Shown piece by piece: positions 19,133 through 27,187 of a stretch of DNA of 63,178 bases. This DNA comes from Kocuria sp. GTDB taxonomy: Bacteria > Actinomycetota > Actinomycetes > Actinomycetales > Micrococcaceae. Numbering within the stretch: the first letter of the stretch is position 1; each line of letters starts with the position of its first letter. A program made the translations under genes and the position numbers. The notes under the pieces were generated by a model, which was given only the letters and a program-made list of their open reading frames with translations, had not been told where the DNA came from and did no database searches. The stretch spans positions 477,860 to 541,037 of the forward strand of contig JAUNHG010000002.1 in assembly GCA_030524035.1 (NCBI GenBank). The letters run 5' to 3'.

Positions 19133-20208
19133 GCAAAATCCTCCAATAAAGAGTCTTCACACAGTTGCTGCTCTGGCGTAATCCGCTTTTGTGATGTACG
19201 ACTTTGCCCAGATTGTGATTCTTGGGAACTCTTCGTGAGATCATCCGATTCATGAATTATCAATTCATCCATAAATCTACGCATCACTATATCTACAGTA
19301 TCCGGGTGAACAGATCGTTGGTTTTCTTCATACAGAGTCGCCGCAGAGTTCATCCCAGTGATCATGTCGTAAGATGGAAAATAGTGGGCATTTTCAACAT
19401 TTTCAGTAATCTGCCCTACGACAGCACGCAAAATTGCCTTAGAATAGGAATTTGCGACCATAACATGATGATCTGTTGCCGTCGCCGCAAGGGCAACGGG
19501 GGAAACCGTAAACAGAAACTGCACAGTGGGGTTTTGAGATTCAATTATTTTCATCACTTCACGGAGGTCATCCAAAATTTCTGAGAAGGTAAAATTATGA
19601 AACACGATAGTTTGTGGATCCCAAACTCCGGCGACAGTTCCCGGAGCGGTGGGGTATACAGTGCCAGAATCCACATGTTCCCACCCTTCAGTGAGCCCCA
19701 ACGTGAAAACGAAAACGTCCGCATCCCGGACCAGACGACGCACAGCTTTCAAATGTTCCGCACGGTGCGCTGCAACTTCCTCAACTGATTCAAAGCCTTC
19801 TGGTTCAACACTGGGCCGCAAAGCATCAAAATATCTTCCATCTTTCTGCCAGATTGCCTCAGCAGGCTGGAACATCCCCAGAGATTCTTGAACCAGCTGC
19901 AACAGCTGTCTGACATAGTAAATGTTCCCGTAACGCGCTGAGTAGATGCCATATCCATGCTGGTACTGCCAGTGTGTAGACGTCCTACGAGGAGCGGGCT
20001 CGTAGTCCAACACGTTGAACCCAGCCCCCTTAAGCCGTGCTGCGATATGTTGGGCGAAACAACTACCGGCCGTCACAATTTTATCGGTGGGACTAATGCG
20101 CAAGGTGGTATCAGCAACCTCCTGCACCCGAACTGGAGTCCTCCCAGATACGGCGGTCCTCCAGAAAGTTCTGCGAGGTCGGTGTTGGTACGGAGATACG
20201 GGGGGCAT
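19129..20208 (-). CDS. GSCFA domain protein
   Basis: The 359-residue protein carries the family-naming motif GSCFA at residues 48-52 (IVTAGSCFAQHIA), then GYGIYSARYGNIYYVRQLLQ, FVFTLGLTEGWEH, TVQFLFTVSPVAL and a late YFPSYDMI. GSCFA proteins are related to SGNH hydrolases and are frequent in polysaccharide loci; their reaction is poorly defined. There is no signal peptide. A strong GGGAGGAG lies just upstream of the ATG at 20208. A gap of 50 A+T-rich bases separates it from the upstream hydrolase-like gene. The C-terminal 40 residues are Ser/Gln-rich and probably disordered. Confidence 0.85.
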   Translation of the reverse strand: MPPVSPYQHRPRRTFWRTAVSGRTPVRVQEVADTTLRISPTDKIVTAGSCFAQHIAARLKGAGFNVLDYEPAPRRTSTHWQYQHGYGIYSARYGNIYYVRQLLQLVQESLGMFQPAEAIWQKDGRYFDALRPSVEPEGFESVEEVAAHRAEHLKAVRRLVRDADVFVFTLGLTEGWEHVDSGTVYPTAPGTVAGVWDPQTIVFHNFTFSEILDDLREVMKIIESQNPTVQFLFTVSPVALAATATDHHVMVANSYSKAILRAVVGQITENVENAHYFPSYDMITGMNSAATLYEENQRSVHPDTVDIVMRRFMDELIIHESDDLTKSSQESQSGQSRTSQKRITPEQQLCEDSLLEDFA

Positions 20209-20258
20209 CTCTCCTCCCTTCTCAGGTGTTGATCAGATTTTGTGTACTTATTATTACA

Positions 20259-21101
20259 TTAATTCTCTTTGTGATCATTAAGTATTTCTAAAATATTTTC
20301 TTTCACCATGGGGTTATGGAGCTGCGCTTGATCTGAATACTGATGAACAGTCACCTTCCCCACCAGCTCCGGGTGCTCTAAGAAAAAATTTTGAAAAATA
20401 CTCATTTGAACTTTTCGGTCAATTTCGGAAGCCATGTTAATCCAGTAGTCGATACGCAAGGGACTCTGGTTATTTGACAAATATCGCAGAGAGTTCACAC
20501 GCCGGGGCCATTTCTTACGCACCTCGGCTGCCGTTCGACCGTCAAAATATCTCTCTAGCACTGGTTTAACGTGCTGCGGATACCAGCGCGTCCAATCAAA
20601 TTGAGCGTTATTCACAACCGCACGCGCACCACGATCTGAGCCTAACTGCATCAACGCGGTAAACCCCCCAGCCGAGGAACCAAAATATGTTCGGTCGGCA
20701 GGCCTGAGAACTCCTAGCGCAATTGAAATATATTTCAAAGCCTTTACCATGTGGGGCCCAAACCACTGCGGAGGTTTGCACTGCATCCATGGCAAGCTCA
20801 GCGCATCATCACCAACTGTTCGAGGGTCACAAACATAAATTTGTTTTGATTCGATCCCTTCCCACCAGGAGGAACGCTGAAAAATGGGCTTGCCCTGAGA
20901 GCGCTCTAGATCCACAGCGCCGTTATTCAGTACTAACAATCGAGGAAAGTTACGATTGATCACCAGGAGGGGAAGCACCACATGCGGAGTAACCACATCC
21001 ACCCTGGTGGGAGTGTCCATAACAAACGCACCCGCATCCACCTGTTGCAGCTCTTCCAGGGTGAGAACGAGGGTGTCGTCATCAGTTTTCAGCCAGTTCA
21101 T
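20259..21101 (-). CDS. Alpha/beta-hydrolase-like protein of polysaccharide locus (second copy)
   Basis: This 280-residue cytoplasmic protein has a nucleophile elbow GSSAGGF at residues 141-147 (S143 as candidate nucleophile) after RTYF, and a late LHNPM with a conserved His. The layout matches the plus-strand product at 17461-18339, although overall identity looks low. Similar proteins occur beside capsule genes in other actinobacteria, but I know no assigned reaction. The start overlaps the end of the upstream asparagine-synthetase-like gene by 20 bp, with a GGAG next to the ATG. An esterase or acyltransferase role on the polymer is inference. Confidence 0.6.
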   Translation of the reverse strand: MNWLKTDDDTLVLTLEELQQVDAGAFVMDTPTRVDVVTPHVVLPLLVINRNFPRLLVLNNGAVDLERSQGKPIFQRSSWWEGIESKQIYVCDPRTVGDDALSLPWMQCKPPQWFGPHMVKALKYISIALGVLRPADRTYFGSSAGGFTALMQLGSDRGARAVVNNAQFDWTRWYPQHVKPVLERYFDGRTAAEVRKKWPRRVNSLRYLSNNQSPLRIDYWINMASEIDRKVQMSIFQNFFLEHPELVGKVTVHQYSDQAQLHNPMVKENILEILNDHKEN

Positions 21102-23307
21102 CTCCAGCCCACTTGTCGGTCAAGGAGGAGCTCTCCGCAGTATCGGGCACAAGGTCCCTCACAGGATACGGGAGTGGAAGACGTTTCTGATCAGATAGAC
21201 CTAATGCCGCACCATAAACAGTGCTCAAACCGTGATTTTTCGCATCAAACCGGATGTCCGTGACATTTACGCGGGACGCGTTTTCCCATGAAATTCTGTC
21301 CCGATCCTTATGCACCAAAATAGCCAACCGGACGGTCTGTCCGCTCGACAACCCCCGCACCGCAACCGGCAGGCGCCCCGCATCATGGGAGCCGGGAATA
21401 GTAAGCACCGGTGTGTCATCAGCCAACACGGAATAGGAAAAGCTCTGAACACCGTTGGGGTAGGCCCAGGTGGTATGCAGGTCAAAAAAGAGTTCACCAT
21501 CTTCCACACACTGATACATCACCCGGTAAACCGCAGCGCCAGCAGCAAAGTGCTGCAACGGCACGTGGGCAAACCACTCTGTGTGTGCATCCGACGACAC
21601 CTCATGACTGGATCCGTTGGGTTCCATAACGATCAAGGGGTGCGCGATCTGGCGAGGCTCAATAACCGGTGATTCATCCACAAACGAATCCTGATCATCT
21701 GATTCATCAGTCACTGGTGCAGCCACCGCCGCAGACCCCTCAATTATAAAGTCCTCCGCCACAGCAGATTTCTCTATCACAGCTTCCTCTGTCGGCCCCT
21801 GATCCAAGATCGGAAGCGCCGATGTGGCAGCATGTCGATGCCGATCGTGCAATGCTGATCCATGGTCGTCTACCCCGGAGAGCGTCGGACCCGCCATAGT
21901 GCGTTTCACCAGCTCGTGATACGCATACGACGCTGCTCGCTGCTCCCGGTCGAAAGCCAACAGCGGTTCGAGGAGGGCGCGACAGCTCATCGGTACAAAG
22001 GAGTCGAAGGCTATATCAATTTCGTTGTACAGTTCGCTAGCCCAACGGCCCAAGCGGTATTCCCACTGCGTGAGATCAGAGGCCAAGTATCCGTGCAGCT
22101 GACCCGCCAGTTCCTGTTCTTCAAAAGCGCGCGTGAAGTGATCAGCCAGTGATTCCCCGGGAATCTGCACTCCCGCTGCTGCGGCTCGCTTGACCAAACG
22201 CACTTTGGCCGCTGATGCAACATCCATTGCTTTGGGAGAGGCCCATTTGTGCTCCGCGATATCCATGCCATTTGAACGAATCACTAACTGATCAGCCACT
22301 GAATAACGAGTCAGGTAGTGCGGCAGTAACCATCGACTGTGCACATCCACAGAGTTACGTTCACAAGCGTCTTCTTCCTCAGCGGTGAGCTGACGCAGGT
22401 TGGGATCCCGATGGTCAAAAACCGTGTGATCCACACGCATAGAATTCACCAAAGACTGCACAGATTGGGTACTTCCCGGGGTTGATACAACGGGTGCCGT
22501 CATAGATGCCCCGCCCGCGGATCCGTGGGAAAAACAGGAAATCTTTGACATCCACGGCAGAGAAAGCACCAAGGCACAATAAGAATCTATGCCGTTGCCC
22601 AATGCAAAGCGCACGGGCACACCTGAACTGGTTGCCTGCCATAACTGCCTGGACCAGAGGGCCTCTACCCGATCCAATCGCTCTTGCGCACTGTGGTTAA
22701 CCCATTGGTTGGGTTGATATGGCCAGTACCGTTCAATCCGACCGCTGGCGGCCTCCACTCGATGGTTGGGCAATAACGCCCGCACACCCCGATATGGGGA
22801 AAGATCCCATGTGTGATTGGACCTGAGCACACCAGAAGATCCGCGGTCAAAGACCTCAGCCAACAAGTGCGCGTGTGACGCTACCCCGGCAGTCCCAGCT
22901 GCCGATGATTCTGGGTGCAGGTAATACACAGAACGTGTCCCCATCGCATCGTGGTACACCCATACCTGTTCATCAGCCAACCGAAGTGCCACAAAACGTC
23001 CGGCCAGGTGGTCTAGGACTTCCAAGAAAGCCCGTTCCCCCTTCTCCAGCGCGGTCGCTAAGCGTTGTGCTGGCGGAATGGGACGAGCAGATTCTGGCCC
23101 CGGGACTTCGTTAAGGTCATGGACCCTTCCGTGCACCAGGATCTGTTCCCCTGTAGCGGATTGGGCCACAGTAACGAGGCGCCGGGAATCGTAGAAAAAA
23201 TTGAAACCATCACGCAGTTCCATGCGACGGTACGTGGAAGGCAGCACTTTGGGGCTACGTCCACGCAGCAGGCAGAACCCGTATGCGTAAGTCTTGGGAT
23301 GTACCAC
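21082..23307 (-). CDS. Asparagine-synthetase-like protein with degenerate sites and C-terminal beta-sandwich
   Basis: In this product of about 741 residues, the N-terminal part looks like the glutamine-amidotransferase half of AsnB proteins: LDHLAGRFVALRLADEQVW followed by AMGTRSVYYL. It lacks the N-terminal Cys nucleophile. The middle part has VRFALGNGIDSYCAL where AsnB has the PP-loop SGGxDS, so ATP binding may be altered or lost. A hydrophilic Glu/Asp/Ser linker follows, and then about 150 residues of strand-rich sequence (FDLHTTWAYPNGVQSFSYSV) that may bind carbohydrate. I start at GTG 23307, 10 nt after the wecB stop; an upstream start would overlap wecB by up to 95 bp. The function is unknown. 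Amide transfer to a uronic acid would suit the locus but is speculative. Confidence 0.6.
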   Translation of the reverse strand: MVHPKTYAYGFCLLRGRSPKVLPSTYRRMELRDGFNFFYDSRRLVTVAQSATGEQILVHGRVHDLNEVPGPESARPIPPAQRLATALEKGERAFLEVLDHLAGRFVALRLADEQVWVYHDAMGTRSVYYLHPESSAAGTAGVASHAHLLAEVFDRGSSGVLRSNHTWDLSPYRGVRALLPNHRVEAASGRIERYWPYQPNQWVNHSAQERLDRVEALWSRQLWQATSSGVPVRFALGNGIDSYCALVLSLPWMSKISCFSHGSAGGASMTAPVVSTPGSTQSVQSLVNSMRVDHTVFDHRDPNLRQLTAEEEDACERNSVDVHSRWLLPHYLTRYSVADQLVIRSNGMDIAEHKWASPKAMDVASAAKVRLVKRAAAAGVQIPGESLADHFTRAFEEQELAGQLHGYLASDLTQWEYRLGRWASELYNEIDIAFDSFVPMSCRALLEPLLAFDREQRAASYAYHELVKRTMAGPTLSGVDDHGSALHDRHRHAATSALPILDQGPTEEAVIEKSAVAEDFIIEGSAAVAAPVTDESDDQDSFVDESPVIEPRQIAHPLIVMEPNGSSHEVSSDAHTEWFAHVPLQHFAAGAAVYRVMYQCVEDGELFFDLHTTWAYPNGVQSFSYSVLADDTPVLTIPGSHDAGRLPVAVRGLSSGQTVRLAILVHKDRDRISWENASRVNVTDIRFDAKNHGLSTVYGAALGLSDQKRLPLPYPVRDLVPDTAESSSLTDKWAGDELAEN

Positions 23308-23317
23308 GGAATTGAAC

Positions 23318-24481
23318 TCAGTTCTGTGTGGATGCGAGCGGGTCAAAGTCAGGCAATCGCTCACCGATGCCAAACATCTGCTCGATGGCAGCCACCGTGC
23401 GAGCGGAAGCATGACCGTCGCCGTAAGGGTTCACGGCATTTGCCATAGCGTCATGAATTGCTTGGTTATGAAGCAATGCATCCACTTCCGCCACAATGCG
23501 ATCCTCGTCAGTGCCGATCAGCTTGACCGTACCTGCTGTCACGGCTTCCGGTCTTTCTGTGTTCTCCCGCATCACCAATACTGGTTTACCAAGGGAAGGG
23601 GCTTCTTCCTGCACGCCACCAGAATCCGTAAGCACGATATCCGCGACGGAAAGCATACGGGTAAATTCCCCATAAGCCATGGGCTCCGTGACATGAACAT
23701 TTGCTTTGTCTTTGATGATCGGCAGAACAGCTTCCCGGACCACAGGGTTACGGTGAGCAGGCAGCACAACTGTCACATCAGGTTCTGCGTCGGCAATCCG
23801 AGCCAAAGCGCGACCCACACCACGCATGGCCTCCCCCTGATTTTCACGCCGATGCGTGGTAACCAATAAAGTCTTGCCGTCGCGATCAACAATGCTTTCT
23901 AATTGGGCGTCAGAAAACGGCAGCGCCTTAGCAACCGTGTGGTGAAGAGCATCAATCACGGTGTTACCGGTAACCACAACATCATCACCGTTGATAGCTT
24001 CCGCCAGCAGGTTACGTTTCGAAATCTCCGTGGGAGCCAGATGAAGGCTGGTGATTTGCGAGGTCAGCTTGCGATTGGCTTCTTCGGGGAAGGGGGAGAA
24101 CAGATTGAAGGACCGCAAGCCAGCTTCAGCATGAATCACCGGGATTCCCCGGTAAAACGCCGCAATCGCACCGGCCGTTGACGTGGTGGTATCGCCTTGA
24201 ACAATCACCGCGTCCGGAGCGGTATCGGAAAAAATCTGCTCCAACCCTTCAACAGTACGAGTCAAAACACCATTGAGGGTCTGCCGAGGTCTGATGATAT
24301 TGAGATCATGCCGGGGTGTGATATCAAAAATCTCATTGACTTGGTCCAGCATTTCCCGATGCTGGCCGGTGACCGTGACTACACACTCGAACTTGGGGGA
24401 GTCCTGAAGGACCTTCACAATTGGGGCCATCTTGATGGCCTCTGGTCGCGTCCCATAGATCGGCATGATGGTCAGGGGCAT
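23318..24481 (-). CDS. wecB: UDP-N-acetylglucosamine 2-epimerase (non-hydrolysing)
   Basis: This enzyme interconverts UDP-GlcNAc and UDP-ManNAc in the cytoplasm. It has 387 residues, normal for the bacterial enzyme. Family motifs are present in order: IYGTRPEAIKMAPI at the N-terminus, VTGQHREMLDQ, VIVQGDTTST, VIHAEAGLRSF with SPFPEEANRKL, LVTTHRRENQG with the catalytic-region His, and LTDSGGVQEEAPSLGKPVLVMRENTERPE near the C-terminus (LTDSGGVQEEAP is the UDP-binding segment). AGGAAGAG lies upstream of ATG 24481. It appears to lead a minus-strand operon with the four genes below it. With the dehydrogenase at 8482 it completes the route to UDP-ManNAcA. Confidence 0.95.
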   Translation of the reverse strand: MPLTIMPIYGTRPEAIKMAPIVKVLQDSPKFECVVTVTGQHREMLDQVNEIFDITPRHDLNIIRPRQTLNGVLTRTVEGLEQIFSDTAPDAVIVQGDTTTSTAGAIAAFYRGIPVIHAEAGLRSFNLFSPFPEEANRKLTSQITSLHLAPTEISKRNLLAEAINGDDVVVTGNTVIDALHHTVAKALPFSDAQLESIVDRDGKTLLVTTHRRENQGEAMRGVGRALARIADAEPDVTVVLPAHRNPVVREAVLPIIKDKANVHVTEPMAYGEFTRMLSVADIVLTDSGGVQEEAPSLGKPVLVMRENTERPEAVTAGTVKLIGTDEDRIVAEVDALLHNQAIHDAMANAVNPYGDGHASARTVAAIEQMFGIGERLPDFDPLASTQN

Positions 24482-24595
24482 GGCACACTCTTCCTGCTGC
24501 CGGACACAGCGCTGGGGCGAACTGGAGGACTTGCCACCAGCATACGGGAGACAAGCAGCAGACCGACCCTCTCAGTCCAACATTGCTGACCTGAG

Positions 24596-25255
24596 TCACA
24601 ATTGCACCATCCCGGCCCGATGTGCGGCGATGACCAATTGCAAACGATCCCTTACCCCAAATTTGGCGACAAGATGAGTCACATGCAACTTGACGGATTT
24701 CTCCGAAATACCCAGCAGCTCCGCCACCTCTTTATTGCTGCACCCTGAAGCCAGGTACTTCAGCACTTCGGTCTCACGCGCAGTCAAGATGACCGCAGGG
24801 GGTAATTCATGGCGCTTGTCCTCCCCCCGTAAGTGCCCCACCACAGCTTCCAGCGCGGAAGGGGATAACTCGGTGCGTCCGGTTAATGCCTGCCGCACCG
24901 TGGTGAGGATTCGCTCCGGGGGGTCTGACTTCAAGACATATCCAGACGCGCCAGCACGCAAGGCCGGGACCACAGCATCCGCTGTGGTGAAAGTAGTGAT
25001 CATGACAACCTGCGTGGACGGCAAAGTTCGCAAGAGCTCAGCAGTTGCTTCCACCCCATTCACACGCGGCATCTGGATATCCATCAAGACAATATCCGGA
25101 CGCAGGGTCATAGCCATTTGAACAGCCGAACGCCCGTCAGAAGCCGTTCCAACCACTTCCATATCCCCAGCACTACCGACATATACCGATAGCGTTTCCC
25201 GAACAACGGCTTCGTCGTCCGCAATCAGTACGCGATAGATTGCACGAGTCATCAT
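24596..25255 (-). CDS. NarL/LuxR-family response regulator
   Basis: This is a cytoplasmic two-component DNA-binding regulator. The receiver domain has the acidic pair in LIADDEAV, the phospho-acceptor D59 in IVLMDIQMP, a Thr in MITTFTTAD and a Lys in VLKSDPPE. A LuxR-type helix-turn-helix covers roughly the last 65 residues (TARETEVLKYLASGCSNKEVA, then SVKLHVTHLVAKFG). I start at ATG 25255. A longer reading from 25297 would run into the palindrome at 25299-25312 and adds 14 residues with no family counterpart. It is divergent from the peptide and kinase genes at 25462 and 25673, and the kinase is its obvious partner. The gene sits directly beside the polysaccharide locus, which could be one of its targets. 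Confidence 0.9.
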   Translation of the reverse strand: MMTRAIYRVLIADDEAVVRETLSVYVGSAGDMEVVGTASDGRSAVQMAMTLRPDIVLMDIQMPRVNGVEATAELLRTLPSTQVVMITTFTTADAVVPALRAGASGYVLKSDPPERILTTVRQALTGRTELSPSALEAVVGHLRGEDKRHELPPAVILTARETEVLKYLASGCSNKEVAELLGISEKSVKLHVTHLVAKFGVRDRLQLVIAAHRAGMVQL

Positions 25256-25298
25256 GGGGCCAGGCACACTCCTCGACTCACTGAACTCTGCGCACATT

Positions 25299-25312
25299 GA
25301 CAGGTACCTGTC
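25299..25312. promoter_or_regulatory. Perfect 14-bp palindrome in the regulator/peptide intergenic region
   Basis: GACAGGTACCTGTC reads identically on both strands. It overlaps a TTGACA hexamer (25297-25302) that could be a -35 element for the peptide-kinase transcript. It is about 45 bp from the response-regulator start and 150 bp from the peptide start. Length and symmetry fit a dimeric NarL-type regulator site, so autoregulation is plausible. No experiment supports this. Confidence 0.45.
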
Positions 25313-25461
25313 CGTATACGTTCACATTAGCTACCCAAAGGTGCGCCACGCCGACCCCAGAATATCCTGGGCTTGCGGGTCCATGATAGGTGTTGGCTAG
25401 GAACCACAGCATGTTAGATCCGCGCTTTTACCCGTCCGTCTTGTTGATGTAGGAGCACACC

Positions 25462-25671
25462 ATGACCTTGTTCAAGAGATCCAGAAAAGCTGCAGCAGCG
25501 ACTGTGCTCGCCGGGTCCATGTTGGTTAGCGGCACTCTGACGACTGTGGCCCTCGGCCCGACGCTATCCGCAGACTCAGCACCAGGCGTCATAGTCACCA
25601 ACCCAGTCAAAGCGGAGCCCGCCATCGTCTGGAGCGTATTATGCCAGGTCGCAGGGCGGTGCAAAGGCTAG
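25462..25671 (+). CDS. Small secreted peptide, candidate signal for the adjacent kinase
   Basis: The 69-residue product has a basic start (KRSRK), a hydrophobic core at about residues 10-32 and possible signal-peptidase sites after A37 (TLSA) or A40 (DSA). That leaves a mature peptide of about 29-32 residues ending in LCQVAGRCKG. C61 and C67 (C-x5-C) could close a small disulfide ring outside the cell. A strong GTAGGAG (25449-25455) precedes the ATG, and codon structure looks real. The stop codon is 1 bp before the GTG start of the histidine kinase, so the two are co-transcribed and probably translationally coupled. I know no family for it. A peptide pheromone sensed by the kinase is the leading hypothesis; a small accessory secreted protein is the alternative. 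Confidence 0.72.
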   Translation: MTLFKRSRKAAAATVLAGSMLVSGTLTTVALGPTLSADSAPGVIVTNPVKAEPAIVWSVLCQVAGRCKG

Positions 25672-25672
25672 C

Positions 25673-26995
25673 GTGAAACTTTTGACCACGCTTATACATC
25701 CGCGACCCGCAATAACTGGCAGTTGGCCAGAGTTGCGGGTCGCGGATTCATTACCCGTACCCATGGTTTTACGCCTCATTGGCGGTCTATTATTCGGGGG
25801 ACTTGCGACCATAGACGTCCTACGTGCTTTAGGGCCAGCCCATTTTGAACCCCGCGGGCCCAACAGTGAAGGGCTCGAAATCTTGGCCCTCACAGGGGCT
25901 TCATATCTTCCCTTAATCGCGATTTTAGTGGGACCACGTCTTGGGGCGTTGGCCCTGGCCTGCGCCTACGTGACAGCGTTGCTGTCTGAATCTTTCTTCA
26001 TCCTGCTCTTACCTGGTTTCATCTGCACGGTCGTCCTCTCTATGTGGCTACCGTGGACCCTCGGAGCCTTGTTAGTGGTAGCGCAGCTACTCGCGACCCT
26101 CGGCATCGGAATTGTCATTACTGACAATAACGCCCTGCTCTGGGGATTCATCCTCGTTCTCCTCATCGGAACTGCCACAGCCCTTGGAATGACTATCCGG
26201 TTTTTCCGATGCCGTGCGCTACTGTCCGCACGCAAAATCGTCAGAATGGAAAGTGAAGCACGACAAGTACGAGCCGCAGAACGTCAAGATTTGGCCCGAG
26301 AGCTACACGACCTTGTGGCGCATGACGTCACCGCCACAGCTTTACGGGCCAATGCAGGTTTACTCTCCAATGACCAAGACTTCCAACGAACCGCCCTGCA
26401 AGATATTGCCGACAGCGCCAGTGGCACCATTGCGGACCTCCGTCGTCTAGTTAATATCCTGCGTGAAGAACCCGTCAGAACCCCCACGACGACGGTGCCA
26501 CAAAATGAATACCCGCACGGTGCGCTGATCTTTGAGAAACTTCCACCCCCCACACCCACGATGTCGGACGTACTCCAACACAGTGTGCGCACACTACGTG
26601 ACTCTGGATACAGGGACATCGCCGTTAACGAAGGCCCCGGTTGGGAATACGTGACGACCTCCGTGCGCAGTGTGTGCCAACGAGTGGTACAGGAGTCCTG
26701 TGCGAACATCGTCCGACACGGTCACCTCGGTGGCGCCATCCGCATCCGTGTAGAAATCACCAGCTCTTTGGACGGAGCAGGGCACGCGGAAGTGGAGGTA
26801 AGCAATCAAATGGACCACTCGCCGCAACGAGATTCCATCGCACCCCAGGCGGTGTTAAGCGCCGGTGGATTTGGCCTCCTGGGACTTCAAGAACGAATTT
26901 CTGTCTTCGGTGGAGAGCTCAGCAGCGGCCCCGACGGGGACCGCTGGGTGGTGTATGCCCGATTACCGCTCCAGGAAATCGACCTCCGTGCGTGA
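25673..26995 (+). CDS. Membrane sensor histidine kinase (HisKA_3 type)
   Basis: The 440-residue kinase has an N-terminal sensor made of about five hydrophobic spans between residues 30 and 175, with short loops and no large extracellular domain. A dimerisation/phospho-acceptor helix carries H212 in ARELHDLVAHDVT. A HATPase_c domain follows, with the N-box region around ESCANIVRHGH and a G-box GGFGLLGLQERI. This architecture pairs with NarL-type regulators, as encoded divergently at 24596-25255. Multi-span sensors of this kind often sense small hydrophobic or peptide ligands. AAAGG (25663-25667) lies 5 nt before GTG 25673, inside the end of the peptide gene. Confidence 0.9.
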   Translation: MKLLTTLIHPRPAITGSWPELRVADSLPVPMVLRLIGGLLFGGLATIDVLRALGPAHFEPRGPNSEGLEILALTGASYLPLIAILVGPRLGALALACAYVTALLSESFFILLLPGFICTVVLSMWLPWTLGALLVVAQLLATLGIGIVITDNNALLWGFILVLLIGTATALGMTIRFFRCRALLSARKIVRMESEARQVRAAERQDLARELHDLVAHDVTATALRANAGLLSNDQDFQRTALQDIADSASGTIADLRRLVNILREEPVRTPTTTVPQNEYPHGALIFEKLPPPTPTMSDVLQHSVRTLRDSGYRDIAVNEGPGWEYVTTSVRSVCQRVVQESCANIVRHGHLGGAIRIRVEITSSLDGAGHAEVEVSNQMDHSPQRDSIAPQAVLSAGGFGLLGLQERISVFGGELSSGPDGDRWVVYARLPLQEIDLRA

Positions 26996-27091
26996 ATTAC
27001 CGCCGATGCAAAGCTAGCCGAATGACCATAATGTGACGGCGCGCCCATGAAAGTTCTGAAACATCTACCAATCTCAAATTACTTCACGGTA

Positions 27092-27112
27092 GGGTCGGTT
27101 AAGACCCGTTTT
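27092..27112 (+). terminator. Rho-independent terminator after the kinase gene
   Basis: GGGTC (27092-27096) and GACCC (27103-27107) form a 5-bp stem with a 6-nt loop, followed by G and four T residues (27109-27112). It lies about 100 bp after the kinase stop and 75 bp before the next gene, a suitable place to end the peptide-kinase transcript. Confidence 0.5.
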
Positions 27113-27187
27113 CCTCGCGGTGCACCCTAACCCAGCCGTTGATCGGTTGTTTGACCGCGTTGACGTTCCCTTCGAGGTGATGGTGCC

